Source: Amedibacterium intestinale (GTDB taxonomy: Bacteria; Bacillota_I; Bacilli_A; Erysipelotrichales; Erysipelotrichaceae). Taken from it: a stretch of DNA of 64,000 nucleotides. Made by a program: the position numbers and the translations under genes. The DNA lies in the NCBI RefSeq assembly GCF_010537335.1, contig NZ_AP019711.1, positions 1,550,001 through 1,614,000 of the forward strand, read 5' to 3'. Under the pieces are notes generated by a model. The model searched no databases. It saw only the letters and a program-made list of their open reading frames with translations, and was not told the origin of the DNA. This document shows positions 55,792-64,000 of this stretch, piece by piece (the stretch's first letter is position 1; the number at the start of each line of letters is the position of its first letter).

Positions 55792-58700
55792 TTATTCCAC
55801 AGATTTTAGTGATTCTACCATTGCGACATTCTTTAATTTACGATACATAACAAGGTTTACAATACATGCAAATAACATCGTAATAAAGAAAGATACGACA
55901 AAGGAAATACCATCAATGTTTCTTCCAAACATGACATTTTCCATTTCCGCAAGTCCCATGATTAGATGATGTAATCCAATACCAAGTAAAAGACCTGCCA
56001 AAGCACCAATGATCGTCAAAATAATGTTTTCACGATAAACATAGGCACTAACCTCTTTATCATAAAAGCCTAATACTTTTATCGTCGCAATTTCTCGAAT
56101 ACGTTCTGATATATTGACATTCGTTAAATTATACAATACAACAAATGCCAGTAATCCAGCCGCAATCACAAGAACCACAACAACAAACCCTAAAGAATCA
56201 AGTGTATCTTGGAAAGTTTCTGCCATTCCCGAATAAATGGAAACACTACTAACATGATCTTTCCCCATCCATTCCTGTGCCAATTCATTTTCCACTTTTT
56301 CATCATTGCTTGCTAATTTTGTATACACAGCATTATTGCTTTGTCTCTCTTTAAATACTTCTTTATAATAAATAGGAGACATGTAGATATAATGTCCTAC
56401 ATAGTTTTCCACAATATCATTAATTTTGACATCATATGAGATACCATCTGCATCTTTTAAAGAAATCACATCCCCTTTTTTTACTCCAAGATTCATTGCC
56501 AGTTTTTCACTGATCAATGCCCCATCATCGTCTAATGGTAAAAGTTCTTTACTCCCACGATGACGAAGACTTGTGAAATCTGAAAATTCTGCTATATCCC
56601 CAGGAGAAACAACAGTGACTGCACTATCCTCTCCACTATCAGAAGTTATCGTTACCGGTTTTTGTGTGACACCTAAGACTTCTTTAAAACGCGTATCTTC
56701 TTTCATACTGTCAATAACATCTTCTTTTTCCAGTATCGTTGCACCATCATCTAAAGTAATAACCGCATCGTATTGAAAGATTTCCTCATACTGTTTGGAA
56801 ACAATATCAGAAATACTGTCTTGTATACCAAACCCTGCTACCAGCAAAGCACTGCATCCTGCAATACCAATGACAGTCATAAAGAAACGTTTCTTATAAC
56901 GGAAAATATTTCGGGCAGTTACCTTTTGGGTAAAGCTGAAGGAAGACCATAAAAATGGAATTCTTTCCAAAAAAATCTTCTTTCCTTCTTTTGGTGCTTT
57001 TGGCCGCATTAACTGGGAAGGTACTTCCATGAGTTCTTTGTAAACTGCCGCAAAAGCTGCCAGTATTGTTACCCCAATAACAAGCGCACTGGCACCAAAC
57101 ATCAATGTTGGCTGTAATACAAAGGATAATGGGGGAAGATTGTACATTAAATTCCATGCGTTGAAAATAACCAGCGGGAAGATATACATACCTAAAGAAC
57201 ATCCTAAAATAGAACCAGCCACACCTGCAACAAACGCATACACAATATATTTTAGTGCGATTGCTCCTTGACTGTAGCCAAGGGCTTTCATCGTACCAAT
57301 ATTTCCACGCTGTTCATCTACCATACGTGTCATGGTTGTTAAACATACAAGTGCTGCGACAAGAAAGAAGAATAATGGGAATACTTTCGCAATACCATCC
57401 ATGCGATCTGCTACACTTCCATAATCCATATACGCATACTGTTTATGACGATCCAGTACATACCATTGTGGTTCTGGAAGATTGGATAACTGTGCTTTTG
57501 CCTTATCCAGTTTCTGTTTTGCAAGTTCTAACTGTGCTTCTCCCAAGGTTTTTTGACGCAGCAATTCTTTCTGCCCTTCTTGAAGTTTTTGTTTTCCTTC
57601 TTTTATCTGTGCTTCCCCAGATGCACTCTGTTCTTTCGCCAAAGCTTCTTTGTCTTTTAATTCCTGCTTGGCATCTGCTAACATGGTCGTTAATTCCTTG
57701 CTGTAGTTATCCACATCATCCAGCTGTTTTTGAATTTCCTGCAAAGTTCCTCTCACGGTTGAAATTGAGTCTTCCAATGTTTTTTCCAATTCCTTTGTTG
57801 TTTGAATTGTTTCATCACAAACAGCAATTTGCATCTGATACAGTTTCTTTTCTTCTTCACTGCTCGCTGCATCCAGTTTTGCCTGCAACTCTATTTTTCG
57901 ATTTTCATTATACGAAATAATATCCTCATATACTTTCTTTTGCGCATACAGTTCATCTAATCGTGCATTTGCTGCATCTACTTTGCTTTGAATCTGTACA
58001 CTTAATTCTTTTTGTTTTGCCTGTACCTGTGTCAATGCACTTTCCAGCATCGCAATCTGTGATTTCGCATTGGCAACTTCCTGCTGTGCGTAAAGCTTGG
58101 AAGAATTTAAGGTTGCCTCTGAAACCAAAAGTGTATCTTTGGAAGCATCCAGTTTCGCCTGTGCTTTTGTCATTTCTTCCTCAAAAGTTTTCTTTGACTG
58201 CTCGTATTCCTTTTCCCCTTTTTCATATTCTTTTTTTGCAGTATCCTGTATTTCTTTTGTACGAAGTTCTACACGATCATTTCCTAAAGTCTGTAATCGA
58301 TTTTTTACATTATCCGTTACATCAAAATAGGCATCTTCATAAGAATTATACTTGTCTGCACCACTTACGGTTACTCCAACTTCTGTATAATAATCCATTG
58401 TAAATTCATCATCCAGTACAACGATAAAATAATCAATGGTTCCACTACCTATGGTCGTACTTCCTTTTTCATCTGATAAATATACAGGAGAATATACCGT
58501 TCCTACAATTTTATACGTATCTGTTTTCAAAGAATCTTTGATATCTTCTTTATTTCCACTGGAAAGCGTAATTGTATCTCCGATATGAAAATCTCCTTCT
58601 GTTAACGTCGATTTTTCTACAACACATTCTCCGCTTTTTTCAGGAAATCTTCCTTCCACAAGACGAAGTTTATTCACATCATCTATACTTCCCTGTTTAT

Positions 58701-59040
58701 CTTTAGAAGGCATCCCCATCACTTTCAACGTGTATTGACGGGCATCCTTATTTGTCACGACATCTTTTGTATAAGTAGGATGCACACCTTCGACACCCTC
58801 CACTTTACGAATTTCTTCTACATCTTCTTTTGTGAAACCTACGCTAGATACCAGCTGAATATCCTGTGCCTGATAATCATCAAAATATTTATCTGCGGTA
58901 TATTTCATATCAGGAACGCTTCCTTTTACCCCTGCGAAAAAAGCAACTCCAATCGCAACGATCATCATAATCGAAAAAAAGCGTCCTTTCGATTTTCGTA
59001 TCTCACGCAATATGTCTTTCCATAATGCAGATTTCATCAA
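55792..59040 (-). CDS. FtsX-type ABC transporter permease with coiled-coil insert
   Basis: 1082 aa. N-terminal helix at 20-40, a MacB-type periplasmic region (to about 265), a long coiled coil (about 265-510: KEYEKGEKEYEQSKKTFEEE, and repeated QAKLDAS / KEKL-type heptads), then FtsX block 1 (three helices, about 550-700) and block 2 at the C-terminus (about 965-1075, LLAFVVLYNLTNVNISERIREIATIKVLGFYDKEV). A tenth-helix-like segment lies near 745. Such permeases work with a MacB/LolD-type ATPase in peptide or lipid export or as mechanotransmitters. Overlaps the ATPase gene by 4 bp. Confidence 0.92.
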   Translation of the reverse strand: MMKSALWKDILREIRKSKGRFFSIMMIVAIGVAFFAGVKGSVPDMKYTADKYFDDYQAQDIQLVSSVGFTKEDVEEIRKVEGVEGVHPTYTKDVVTNKDARQYTLKVMGMPSKDKQGSIDDVNKLRLVEGRFPEKSGECVVEKSTLTEGDFHIGDTITLSSGNKEDIKDSLKTDTYKIVGTVYSPVYLSDEKGSTTIGSGTIDYFIVVLDDEFTMDYYTEVGVTVSGADKYNSYEDAYFDVTDNVKNRLQTLGNDRVELRTKEIQDTAKKEYEKGEKEYEQSKKTFEEEMTKAQAKLDASKDTLLVSEATLNSSKLYAQQEVANAKSQIAMLESALTQVQAKQKELSVQIQSKVDAANARLDELYAQKKVYEDIISYNENRKIELQAKLDAASSEEEKKLYQMQIAVCDETIQTTKELEKTLEDSISTVRGTLQEIQKQLDDVDNYSKELTTMLADAKQELKDKEALAKEQSASGEAQIKEGKQKLQEGQKELLRQKTLGEAQLELAKQKLDKAKAQLSNLPEPQWYVLDRHKQYAYMDYGSVADRMDGIAKVFPLFFFLVAALVCLTTMTRMVDEQRGNIGTMKALGYSQGAIALKYIVYAFVAGVAGSILGCSLGMYIFPLVIFNAWNLMYNLPPLSFVLQPTLMFGASALVIGVTILAAFAAVYKELMEVPSQLMRPKAPKEGKKIFLERIPFLWSSFSFTQKVTARNIFRYKKRFFMTVIGIAGCSALLVAGFGIQDSISDIVSKQYEEIFQYDAVITLDDGATILEKEDVIDSMKEDTRFKEVLGVTQKPVTITSDSGEDSAVTVVSPGDIAEFSDFTSLRHRGSKELLPLDDDGALISEKLAMNLGVKKGDVISLKDADGISYDVKINDIVENYVGHYIYMSPIYYKEVFKERQSNNAVYTKLASNDEKVENELAQEWMGKDHVSSVSIYSGMAETFQDTLDSLGFVVVVLVIAAGLLAFVVLYNLTNVNISERIREIATIKVLGFYDKEVSAYVYRENIILTIIGALAGLLLGIGLHHLIMGLAEMENVMFGRNIDGISFVVSFFITMLFACIVNLVMYRKLKNVAMVESLKSVE

Positions 59041-59741
59041 TATTCAATCCTTTCCACAGGCATAGGATTTTCATTAATTTCAATACTTTCGATTCTTCCA
59101 TTTTTTACATGAATAACTTTATCTCCCATTGGCGCAAGTGCCAGATTATGCGTGATCACAATGACCGTTACTTTCTGTTTTCGACAAGTATCCTGCAGCA
59201 GTTTTAATACCTGTTTCCCTGTATTATAATCCAAAGCACCGGTTGGCTCATCACATAACAATAACTTAGGATTTTTTGCTAAAGCACGTGCAATGGCAAC
59301 ACGCTGCTGTTCTCCCCCAGACAACTGTGCAGGGAAATTTCTGCTTCTCTCCCTTAAACCAACGGCTTCAATTGTTTGATCAATATCCAGTGGTTCCTTA
59401 CAAATCTGTGTTGCAAGTTCCACATTTTCTCTTACTGTTAAGTTTTGTACCAGATTATAAAACTGAAAGACAAATCCAATATCGTATCGACGATATGTTG
59501 TCAGCTGACGGGAAGTATATCCACTGATTTCTTTTCCATCTACAAAAATATTTCCACTTGTTAGTGAATCCATACCGCCAAGTATATTCAAAATCGTACT
59601 TTTCCCAGCACCGCTTGCTCCGGCAATCACAACAAATTCACCCTTATCAATAGAAAAATCCACACCTGCCAGTGCTTCAATTTCTACCTCTCCCATTTTA
59701 TATACTTTTTTTACATTTCGAAATTCAATATAGGCACTCAT
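59037..59741 (-). CDS. ABC transporter ATP-binding protein (MacB/LolD type)
   Basis: 234 aa from ATG 59741 (MSAYIEF, AAGGTG upstream). Walker [10 protein letters not shown] near residue 42, Q loop VFQFYNLV, signature [15 protein letters not shown] near 140, Walker [13 protein letters not shown] and H-loop ITHNLAL. Partner of the FtsX-type permease, with which it overlaps by 4 bp (ATGA). Confidence 0.95.
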   Translation of the reverse strand: MSAYIEFRNVKKVYKMGEVEIEALAGVDFSIDKGEFVVIAGASGAGKSTILNILGGMDSLTSGNIFVDGKEISGYTSRQLTTYRRYDIGFVFQFYNLVQNLTVRENVELATQICKEPLDIDQTIEAVGLRERSRNFPAQLSGGEQQRVAIARALAKNPKLLLCDEPTGALDYNTGKQVLKLLQDTCRKQKVTVIVITHNLALAPMGDKVIHVKNGRIESIEINENPMPVERIEY

Positions 59742-59879
59742 ATTACACACCTTCATTCTTTCTTTTATTATACTAAAAACCGATATGTTTTTGTTCTTTT
59801 CTCCTATAAAAACATAAAATAATTTTTATTACACAAAATCTTCTGATTTTTTAATTTTACATTGTATATGATATAAGCG

Positions 59880-61193
59880 CTAATTCGTTCCTCGTAGATA
59901 TACTTCTATTTTTGTCTGTAAAGTATCTACTCCTATTTTAATATCCTCTTTATTTGATACTAAAGTTTCCATATCTCTATCTGCAATTGTCATTACAGAT
60001 TCATATTCTTTTGATTTCTTTATAGGAATTGCTTCTTCCATGATATTCGTAAAAAATGTAATATATGGTTCTTTACCTACTAATCCATCTTCTTTTAAAT
60101 AATCAGAGGCTTTTTCTGAGTTTAAGACTTCTTTTATAACAGGAACTCCTTGCGAATATTCTAGCAGTTTTTCCTGTGTATCTTTATTATAACTTAGCAG
60201 TTTCATAAATTCCCATGCCAATGCTTTATGGCTAGATGCACTACTCATTCCTATCATTAAAGTATCTAAAGAAGATGTATTTTTTCCTTGTGGACCTGCA
60301 GGCATAGGGATGCATTCCCATTCAAAATCCGAATATTTTTTTATTTTCCATGGATATGGCTTATACGTACGATATTCACTAAAACGCATTGGTCGAAAAG
60401 CTACTTTTCCATTATCAAAATCATTTTCAACTATTCTTTCTCCAAGACTCAGCATTTCCAGTTTCCTTGTAAATTCTACCGCTTCATACACTTTATTATT
60501 GGCAAGTGTTGTATTTTTTCCTTCTTTATCAAAGATCGTCCCTCCATTAGAATACACTGCCTGCTGCCAGGAAAAATCATAAACCCCAAACTGATCTAAT
60601 TCCCCATCTTTGTTTGTATCTTTTGTTACTTTCTCACAAATATCATAAAACTCATCCCATGTCCAATTCTTTGATGGGATTTTAATATGTTCTTTTTCTA
60701 ATAATGTTTTATTCACATACATAAGTGTAGGAACACTCTCATAAGGAAGTGCATAAAAGTCATTCTCCTGTTTACAAGTTTCTAAAGCAGGTGAAAAATA
60801 ATCTTTGATATGAAATGTTTCATCTCTTCTTATATAAGCATTAAGATTTTCTAAAACTCCTACATTCGCAAAAGTCGCAAAATCTTCACTTCGAACCATA
60901 AATACATCAGGAAGATTCGATTTTAAAGCCTGCTGACTCATCCACTCTGCATACTCTTCTTTCTGCAATCCACTGACATACTTAACGTTAACATTTGGGT
61001 GTTTTTTTTCAAATTCCTGAATCGTTTCATCAATAATACGATAACTATCTGCACTTGGCACATCCCAGTTACTTCCTGAAAACATCCCCAGTGTTAAAGT
61101 AATCGTTCTTGTATGGTAATAAAACGCACCAAGCAAGCAGACAGCAATTCCTAAAATAACACTTGCGAATATGAACTTATGTTTTCTTTTCAT
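59880..61193 (-). CDS. Extracellular sugar-binding protein (ABC type, membrane-anchored)
   Basis: 437 aa. One N-terminal membrane helix (FIFASVILGIAVCLLGAFYY, residues 8-27) without a lipobox, so probably an uncleaved anchor, then a family-1 solute-binding fold: FSGSNWDVPSADSYRIIDETIQEFEKKHPNV, YALPYESVPTLMYVNKTLLEKE, DTNKDGELDQFGVYDF and SLDTLMIGMSSASSHKALAWEFMKLL. No permease genes beside it; instead it is coupled (4-bp overlap) to the response regulator gene, hinting at a sensory role or a lone binding subunit. Confidence 0.85.
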   Translation of the reverse strand: MKRKHKFIFASVILGIAVCLLGAFYYHTRTITLTLGMFSGSNWDVPSADSYRIIDETIQEFEKKHPNVNVKYVSGLQKEEYAEWMSQQALKSNLPDVFMVRSEDFATFANVGVLENLNAYIRRDETFHIKDYFSPALETCKQENDFYALPYESVPTLMYVNKTLLEKEHIKIPSKNWTWDEFYDICEKVTKDTNKDGELDQFGVYDFSWQQAVYSNGGTIFDKEGKNTTLANNKVYEAVEFTRKLEMLSLGERIVENDFDNGKVAFRPMRFSEYRTYKPYPWKIKKYSDFEWECIPMPAGPQGKNTSSLDTLMIGMSSASSHKALAWEFMKLLSYNKDTQEKLLEYSQGVPVIKEVLNSEKASDYLKEDGLVGKEPYITFFTNIMEEAIPIKKSKEYESVMTIADRDMETLVSNKEDIKIGVDTLQTKIEVYLRGTN

Positions 61194-61858
61194 TCATGCT
61201 CATCCTTTTCTTTATGCAAATACCAGATTGCCAATTGTGTACGATCTCGTAAGTTTAATTTTTCCAAAATAACACTTAAATAGTTGCGAATCGTTCCCTC
61301 TGTAAACTTTAATTCAAAGGCTATTTCCTTATTAGAAAGCCCTTGTGCGACCTTGCAGATAATTTGCCACTCTGTATTGCTCATAGTAGGCACATCTGTA
61401 TCTGAGATAAAAGTTTCTTTCAATCCCTGATGATTTGCCATTTTCGAAAAAAACTGTGTTACTTTTCCTGCAACATTTGGATTAAAAATAGCACCGCCTT
61501 CCACAACTGTATGAATCGCACTACTTAATTCTTCTAAAGCAACTCCCTTTAACAAATAGCCGCTTGCACCATATTTTAACGCATCAAAAATATAATCGTC
61601 ATCATCAAAAGTCGTTAAAATAATAATTTTAATTTCTGGATAAACTTCTTTTATAAACTTTGTACACTGCACACCATCCATATCCGGCATACGTATATCC
61701 ATAAGAATTACATCCGGAGCTTCATCTCTTACTTTTTCAATAACATCTTTACCACTAACAGCAGTAGAGATAATATTAAATTCTTTTTGTGTACTTAAAA
61801 TAATTTTTAAACTTTCACGAATCAATTCCTGATCATCTGCTATCATAATTTTAATCAT
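61190..61858 (-). CDS. NarL/FixJ-family response regulator
   Basis: 222 aa. Receiver domain with acidic pair DDQ at residues 8-9, phospho-Asp in VILMDIRMPDMDG near 54 and conserved Lys near 104; LuxR-type HTH at 155-215 (MSNTEWQIICKVAQGLSNKEIAFELKFTEGTIRNYLSVILEKLNL). Start codon touches the stop of the kinase gene, so translation is coupled. Confidence 0.94.
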   Translation of the reverse strand: MIKIMIADDQELIRESLKIILSTQKEFNIISTAVSGKDVIEKVRDEAPDVILMDIRMPDMDGVQCTKFIKEVYPEIKIIILTTFDDDDYIFDALKYGASGYLLKGVALEELSSAIHTVVEGGAIFNPNVAGKVTQFFSKMANHQGLKETFISDTDVPTMSNTEWQIICKVAQGLSNKEIAFELKFTEGTIRNYLSVILEKLNLRDRTQLAIWYLHKEKDEHE

Positions 61859-63165
61859 TATAAAACTCCTTCTCGAATTGGGATTTCCGCAATAATTACA
61901 AATCCATTAGAACCATAAAAACGAATATTTCCCTGTAACAGAGAAACCCTTTCCTGCATATGATGCAATCCAAAATCCGGCTTGATATTTTCACATCCAA
62001 TACCATCATCCTCAATTATTAATATCAATATGTTTCTTTCCTTCGCAATCGAAATATATATTTCTTTTGCTTTTCCATGACGAACTGCATTTGTCATTCC
62101 TTCCTGTATGATTCGATAAATAACTTCTTCCTCATCATTATCAAATACAAGTTTTGGCAAATGACATACAAAATGAATAGATACATCTGTTACTTCATGA
62201 AACTCTTGAATCATTTTATCCAATGCTTCCTTCAATGTATAATGTTCCAATGCATCCGGTCTTAGCTTATCTACAGAACGTCGAACATCCTTTAATCCTC
62301 TTCTTGCTGTTTCACTTAATAAACGCAATTGTTTTTTCGTTGCTTCAAGATCTATATCACTTGTCACTACACAGGCATCTAACCCAACAGATAAGCCTGT
62401 TAATGTGTGACCAAGGGTATCATGAATTTCCCTTGCCAGACGATTCCTCTCTCTTGTTTCCCCCATTTTTTCACGTATATCTGCATATTCTTTCAATTGC
62501 TCATTCAAGTTCTTTAACTCATTATTCATTTCAATAAAATGTTTGTTTTCCTTCAATTTATCTTGTACTACAAAAATCATATGTACGATAAAGACAATGA
62601 TATTCAAAGAAGAAAGCGTAGTTAATGCACTTGATAAGGCTGCACGCATAGAAGCATCATAGACAGAAATATATTCCATGAAAGATAGCATGGAAACATA
62701 ACGACTCATCACCTCATAATTGCAAATCAAATACAATACAATCATGCAAAGCATATAAATCATTCGATTTACATTAGAAGTCAGATATAATAAAATATCT
62801 GCCATCACAAATAATAAAATCGCATTGGTACTAAAGGATAATTCCTCCATAATTATCATACATAAGATAATTTCCGCAGCAAACCAAACACCAAGACGAA
62901 CGGAGGTAATTTCCTGTTTTCTTCTTATCCACATCATCACAAGTAAGAAAAGAAAAGCTAGAATAGATATAAGCAATACGGAATAAGGATTTTTAGGTAA
63001 ATGAGAAATTCTGCTTAGAAAAATATAGGCACTATCCATATCACATACAGTTTGTATTGTGATTGCCATTACACTTCCAATAAAAATAATAATGATAAAA
63101 TTAATGAAGCTCATGAATAAAAATGTGAAATGAAGCTTATCTGTATTAGTAATTTTTGAAAACAT
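61858..63165 (-). CDS. Sensor histidine kinase, HisKA_3 type
   Basis: 435 aa from ATG 63165 (GATGGGA upstream); ATG 63177 is possible but its GGAAGG lies directly against it. About 6-7 membrane helices in residues 10-205, a short coiled coil (206-240), the phospho-His in RLAREIHDTLGHTLTGLSVG near 250, and a HATPase domain with RIIQEGMTNAVRHG and EDDGIGCENI. NarL-type partner. Overlaps the upstream binding-protein gene end, suggesting a sensory complex. Confidence 0.92.
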   Translation of the reverse strand: MFSKITNTDKLHFTFLFMSFINFIIIIFIGSVMAITIQTVCDMDSAYIFLSRISHLPKNPYSVLLISILAFLFLLVMMWIRRKQEITSVRLGVWFAAEIILCMIIMEELSFSTNAILLFVMADILLYLTSNVNRMIYMLCMIVLYLICNYEVMSRYVSMLSFMEYISVYDASMRAALSSALTTLSSLNIIVFIVHMIFVVQDKLKENKHFIEMNNELKNLNEQLKEYADIREKMGETRERNRLAREIHDTLGHTLTGLSVGLDACVVTSDIDLEATKKQLRLLSETARRGLKDVRRSVDKLRPDALEHYTLKEALDKMIQEFHEVTDVSIHFVCHLPKLVFDNDEEEVIYRIIQEGMTNAVRHGKAKEIYISIAKERNILILIIEDDGIGCENIKPDFGLHHMQERVSLLQGNIRFYGSNGFVIIAEIPIREGVL

Positions 63166-63167
63166 AG

Positions 63168-64000
63168 TTATTCCCATCCTTCCAGAGAATGCTCATGAAT
63201 ATTTTCTTTCGTTATAAGTGTAACTTCTATTTTTTCGCTTTTCGCATACCCTTTTTTATTTAAAATACGATATAAGATTTCTGCAGTTTCTTTTCCCATT
63301 GTTTTTGGTGATTGAACAACTGTCCCTTCAATAAATCCATCTTTTATTAAATCTTTCACTTCTGGTGAACCATCAACTCCATATACAAGAACATCTTTTA
63401 AACGATTTTGTTCCTGCATAGCTGCTACTGCCCCTAAAATACTTGGATCGTTTAAACCCATGACAACATCAAAAGGAACATTCTTATTTAGGAATTGTTT
63501 CATTTTTGGCATAGCGACTTCCAGTTGTCCATTGCATTCTATATTTTCAACAATTCGATAATTAGGATTATCTTTTATTGTATCTACAAACCCCTGTATT
63601 CGCTGAAGTGCAGAATATGCTTTACTATGACGAAGAAGTACTATATCTGCATGACTTTTTTTCTTCATCATATCTTTTGCACATTCAACTCCTGCCTGAT
63701 AATTATCTGAAGTAATACTAAAAGATACGTAATCATTCTCAGGTATATCTGTATCGACTACAAGAATCGGTATACCTGCTTCACTTGCTTTTTTTAAAGA
63801 GGAGGTCAAACCATTAAAATCAACTGCTGTTAAAACAATTGCATCTACATCCTGCTCAATAAGATATTCCAATTGCTGCACCTGTCTTTCCAGGCTTAGC
63901 TGTGGATCTAAAGAAATTAAAATATCTCCATTCGCATTTACAACACTGCGAATTTCATTGTCTATAATTTGATAAAAAGGATTGTTTAATGTCATATACG
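63168..64000 (-). CDS. Periplasmic-binding-protein-like sugar sensor, 3' part (5' end outside window)
   Basis: At least 276 aa of a RbsB/LacI-type ligand-binding fold: MTLNNPFYQIIDNEI, DAIVLTAVDFNGLTSSLKKASEAGIPILVVDTD (about residues 51-83), VLLRHSKAYSALQRIQGF, FDVVMGLNDPSILGAVAAM, GVDGSPEVKDLIKDGFIEGTVVQSP. The frame continues open past the ATG at 63995 to the window edge, so the anchor or signal peptide is missing. No HTH is seen in this part. Located before the histidine kinase, whose start it overlaps or abuts, it is probably the extracellular sugar-sensing subunit. Confidence 0.88.
   Translation of the reverse strand, partial: YMTLNNPFYQIIDNEIRSVVNANGDILISLDPQLSLERQVQQLEYLIEQDVDAIVLTAVDFNGLTSSLKKASEAGIPILVVDTDIPENDYVSFSITSDNYQAGVECAKDMMKKKSHADIVLLRHSKAYSALQRIQGFVDTIKDNPNYRIVENIECNGQLEVAMPKMKQFLNKNVPFDVVMGLNDPSILGAVAAMQEQNRLKDVLVYGVDGSPEVKDLIKDGFIEGTVVQSPKTMGKETAEILYRILNKKGYAKSEKIEVTLITKENIHEHSLEGWE

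Overview
The window is AT-rich, densely coding bacterial DNA with strong AGGAGG-type ribosome binding sites, Rho-independent terminators, cre boxes, PTS-borne sugar uptake and LicT-type antitermination. This points to a low-GC Firmicute. The gene style (PTS-heavy fermentative gut commensal, Spo0A-type DNA-binding domain) suggests Erysipelotrichales or a near relative; that placement is inference, since no ribosomal marker is present.

Layout. 1-1.9 kb: 3' part of a SNF2 helicase gene. 1.9-4.5 kb: a stand-alone Spo0A-type DNA-binding domain with phased 0A-like boxes, an IS1595-family element with perfect 8-bp target duplication, tRNA-Ala(UGC), a Cys/Arg-rich small protein and a decayed small gene. 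4.6-8.9 kb: an aromatic-acid decarboxylase locus (LpdD-like protein, LysR regulator, UbiX, DUF554 membrane protein, UbiD) in which a 19-bp LysR-type box occurs upstream of both transcription units. A 190-bp MITE-like insertion sits inside the terminator between lysR and ubiX. 9.3-10 kb: two small membrane proteins. 10.1-14.9 kb: a degenerate island bounded by direct repeats ending in tRNA-Arg(CCU); it holds a truncated ORF6N protein, a split and frameshifted AlbA_2/RecG-like gene, an AbiEi remnant and an apparently intact two-gene module (HTH fused to a DUF3990/ADP-ribosyltransferase-like domain, plus a partner). 15-18.9 kb: YhgE/Pip membrane protein, divergent Rrf2 regulator with tandem palindromic operators, and a HAD phosphatase.

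19-50.5 kb is a beta-glucoside/cellobiose utilisation region. Operon 1 (27.8 to 19.0 kb, minus): cellobiose-type EIIA-EIIB-EIIC, GH4, GH1, GH3, GH1, with a LevR-like PRD regulator and a DUF3284 protein next to it. Operon 2 (38.5 to 31.3 kb): bgl-type EIIBCA, GH1, histidine phosphatase, GH1, GH1, behind a LicT-type antiterminator leader. Operon 3 (42.7 to 38.6 kb): licT, MBL hydrolase, histidine phosphatase and two HAD phosphatases behind a second copy of the same leader. Operon 4 (49.6 to 44.7 kb): GH1, EIIC, EIIB, EIIA, SGNH hydrolase, ROK kinase, with a divergent GntR regulator. Sugars would enter phosphorylated, be split by phospho-glycosidases, and be handled by the kinase and phosphatases; operons 1-3 carry cre boxes overlapping the -35.

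43.9-44.5 and 50.6-51.2 kb are copies of one segment (HAD 3' end, tRNA-Arg(CCG), ogt) that have decayed reciprocally. 50.9-53.7 kb: ogt, ArsR-type regulator, MFS transporter. 54.0-55.7 kb: an IS1182-like element flanked by two copies of a complete terminator hairpin. 55.8-59.7 kb: an FtsX-type ABC exporter. 59.9-64 kb: a sugar-sensing cluster (solute-binding protein, NarL-type response regulator, histidine kinase, periplasmic-type binding protein running off the window).
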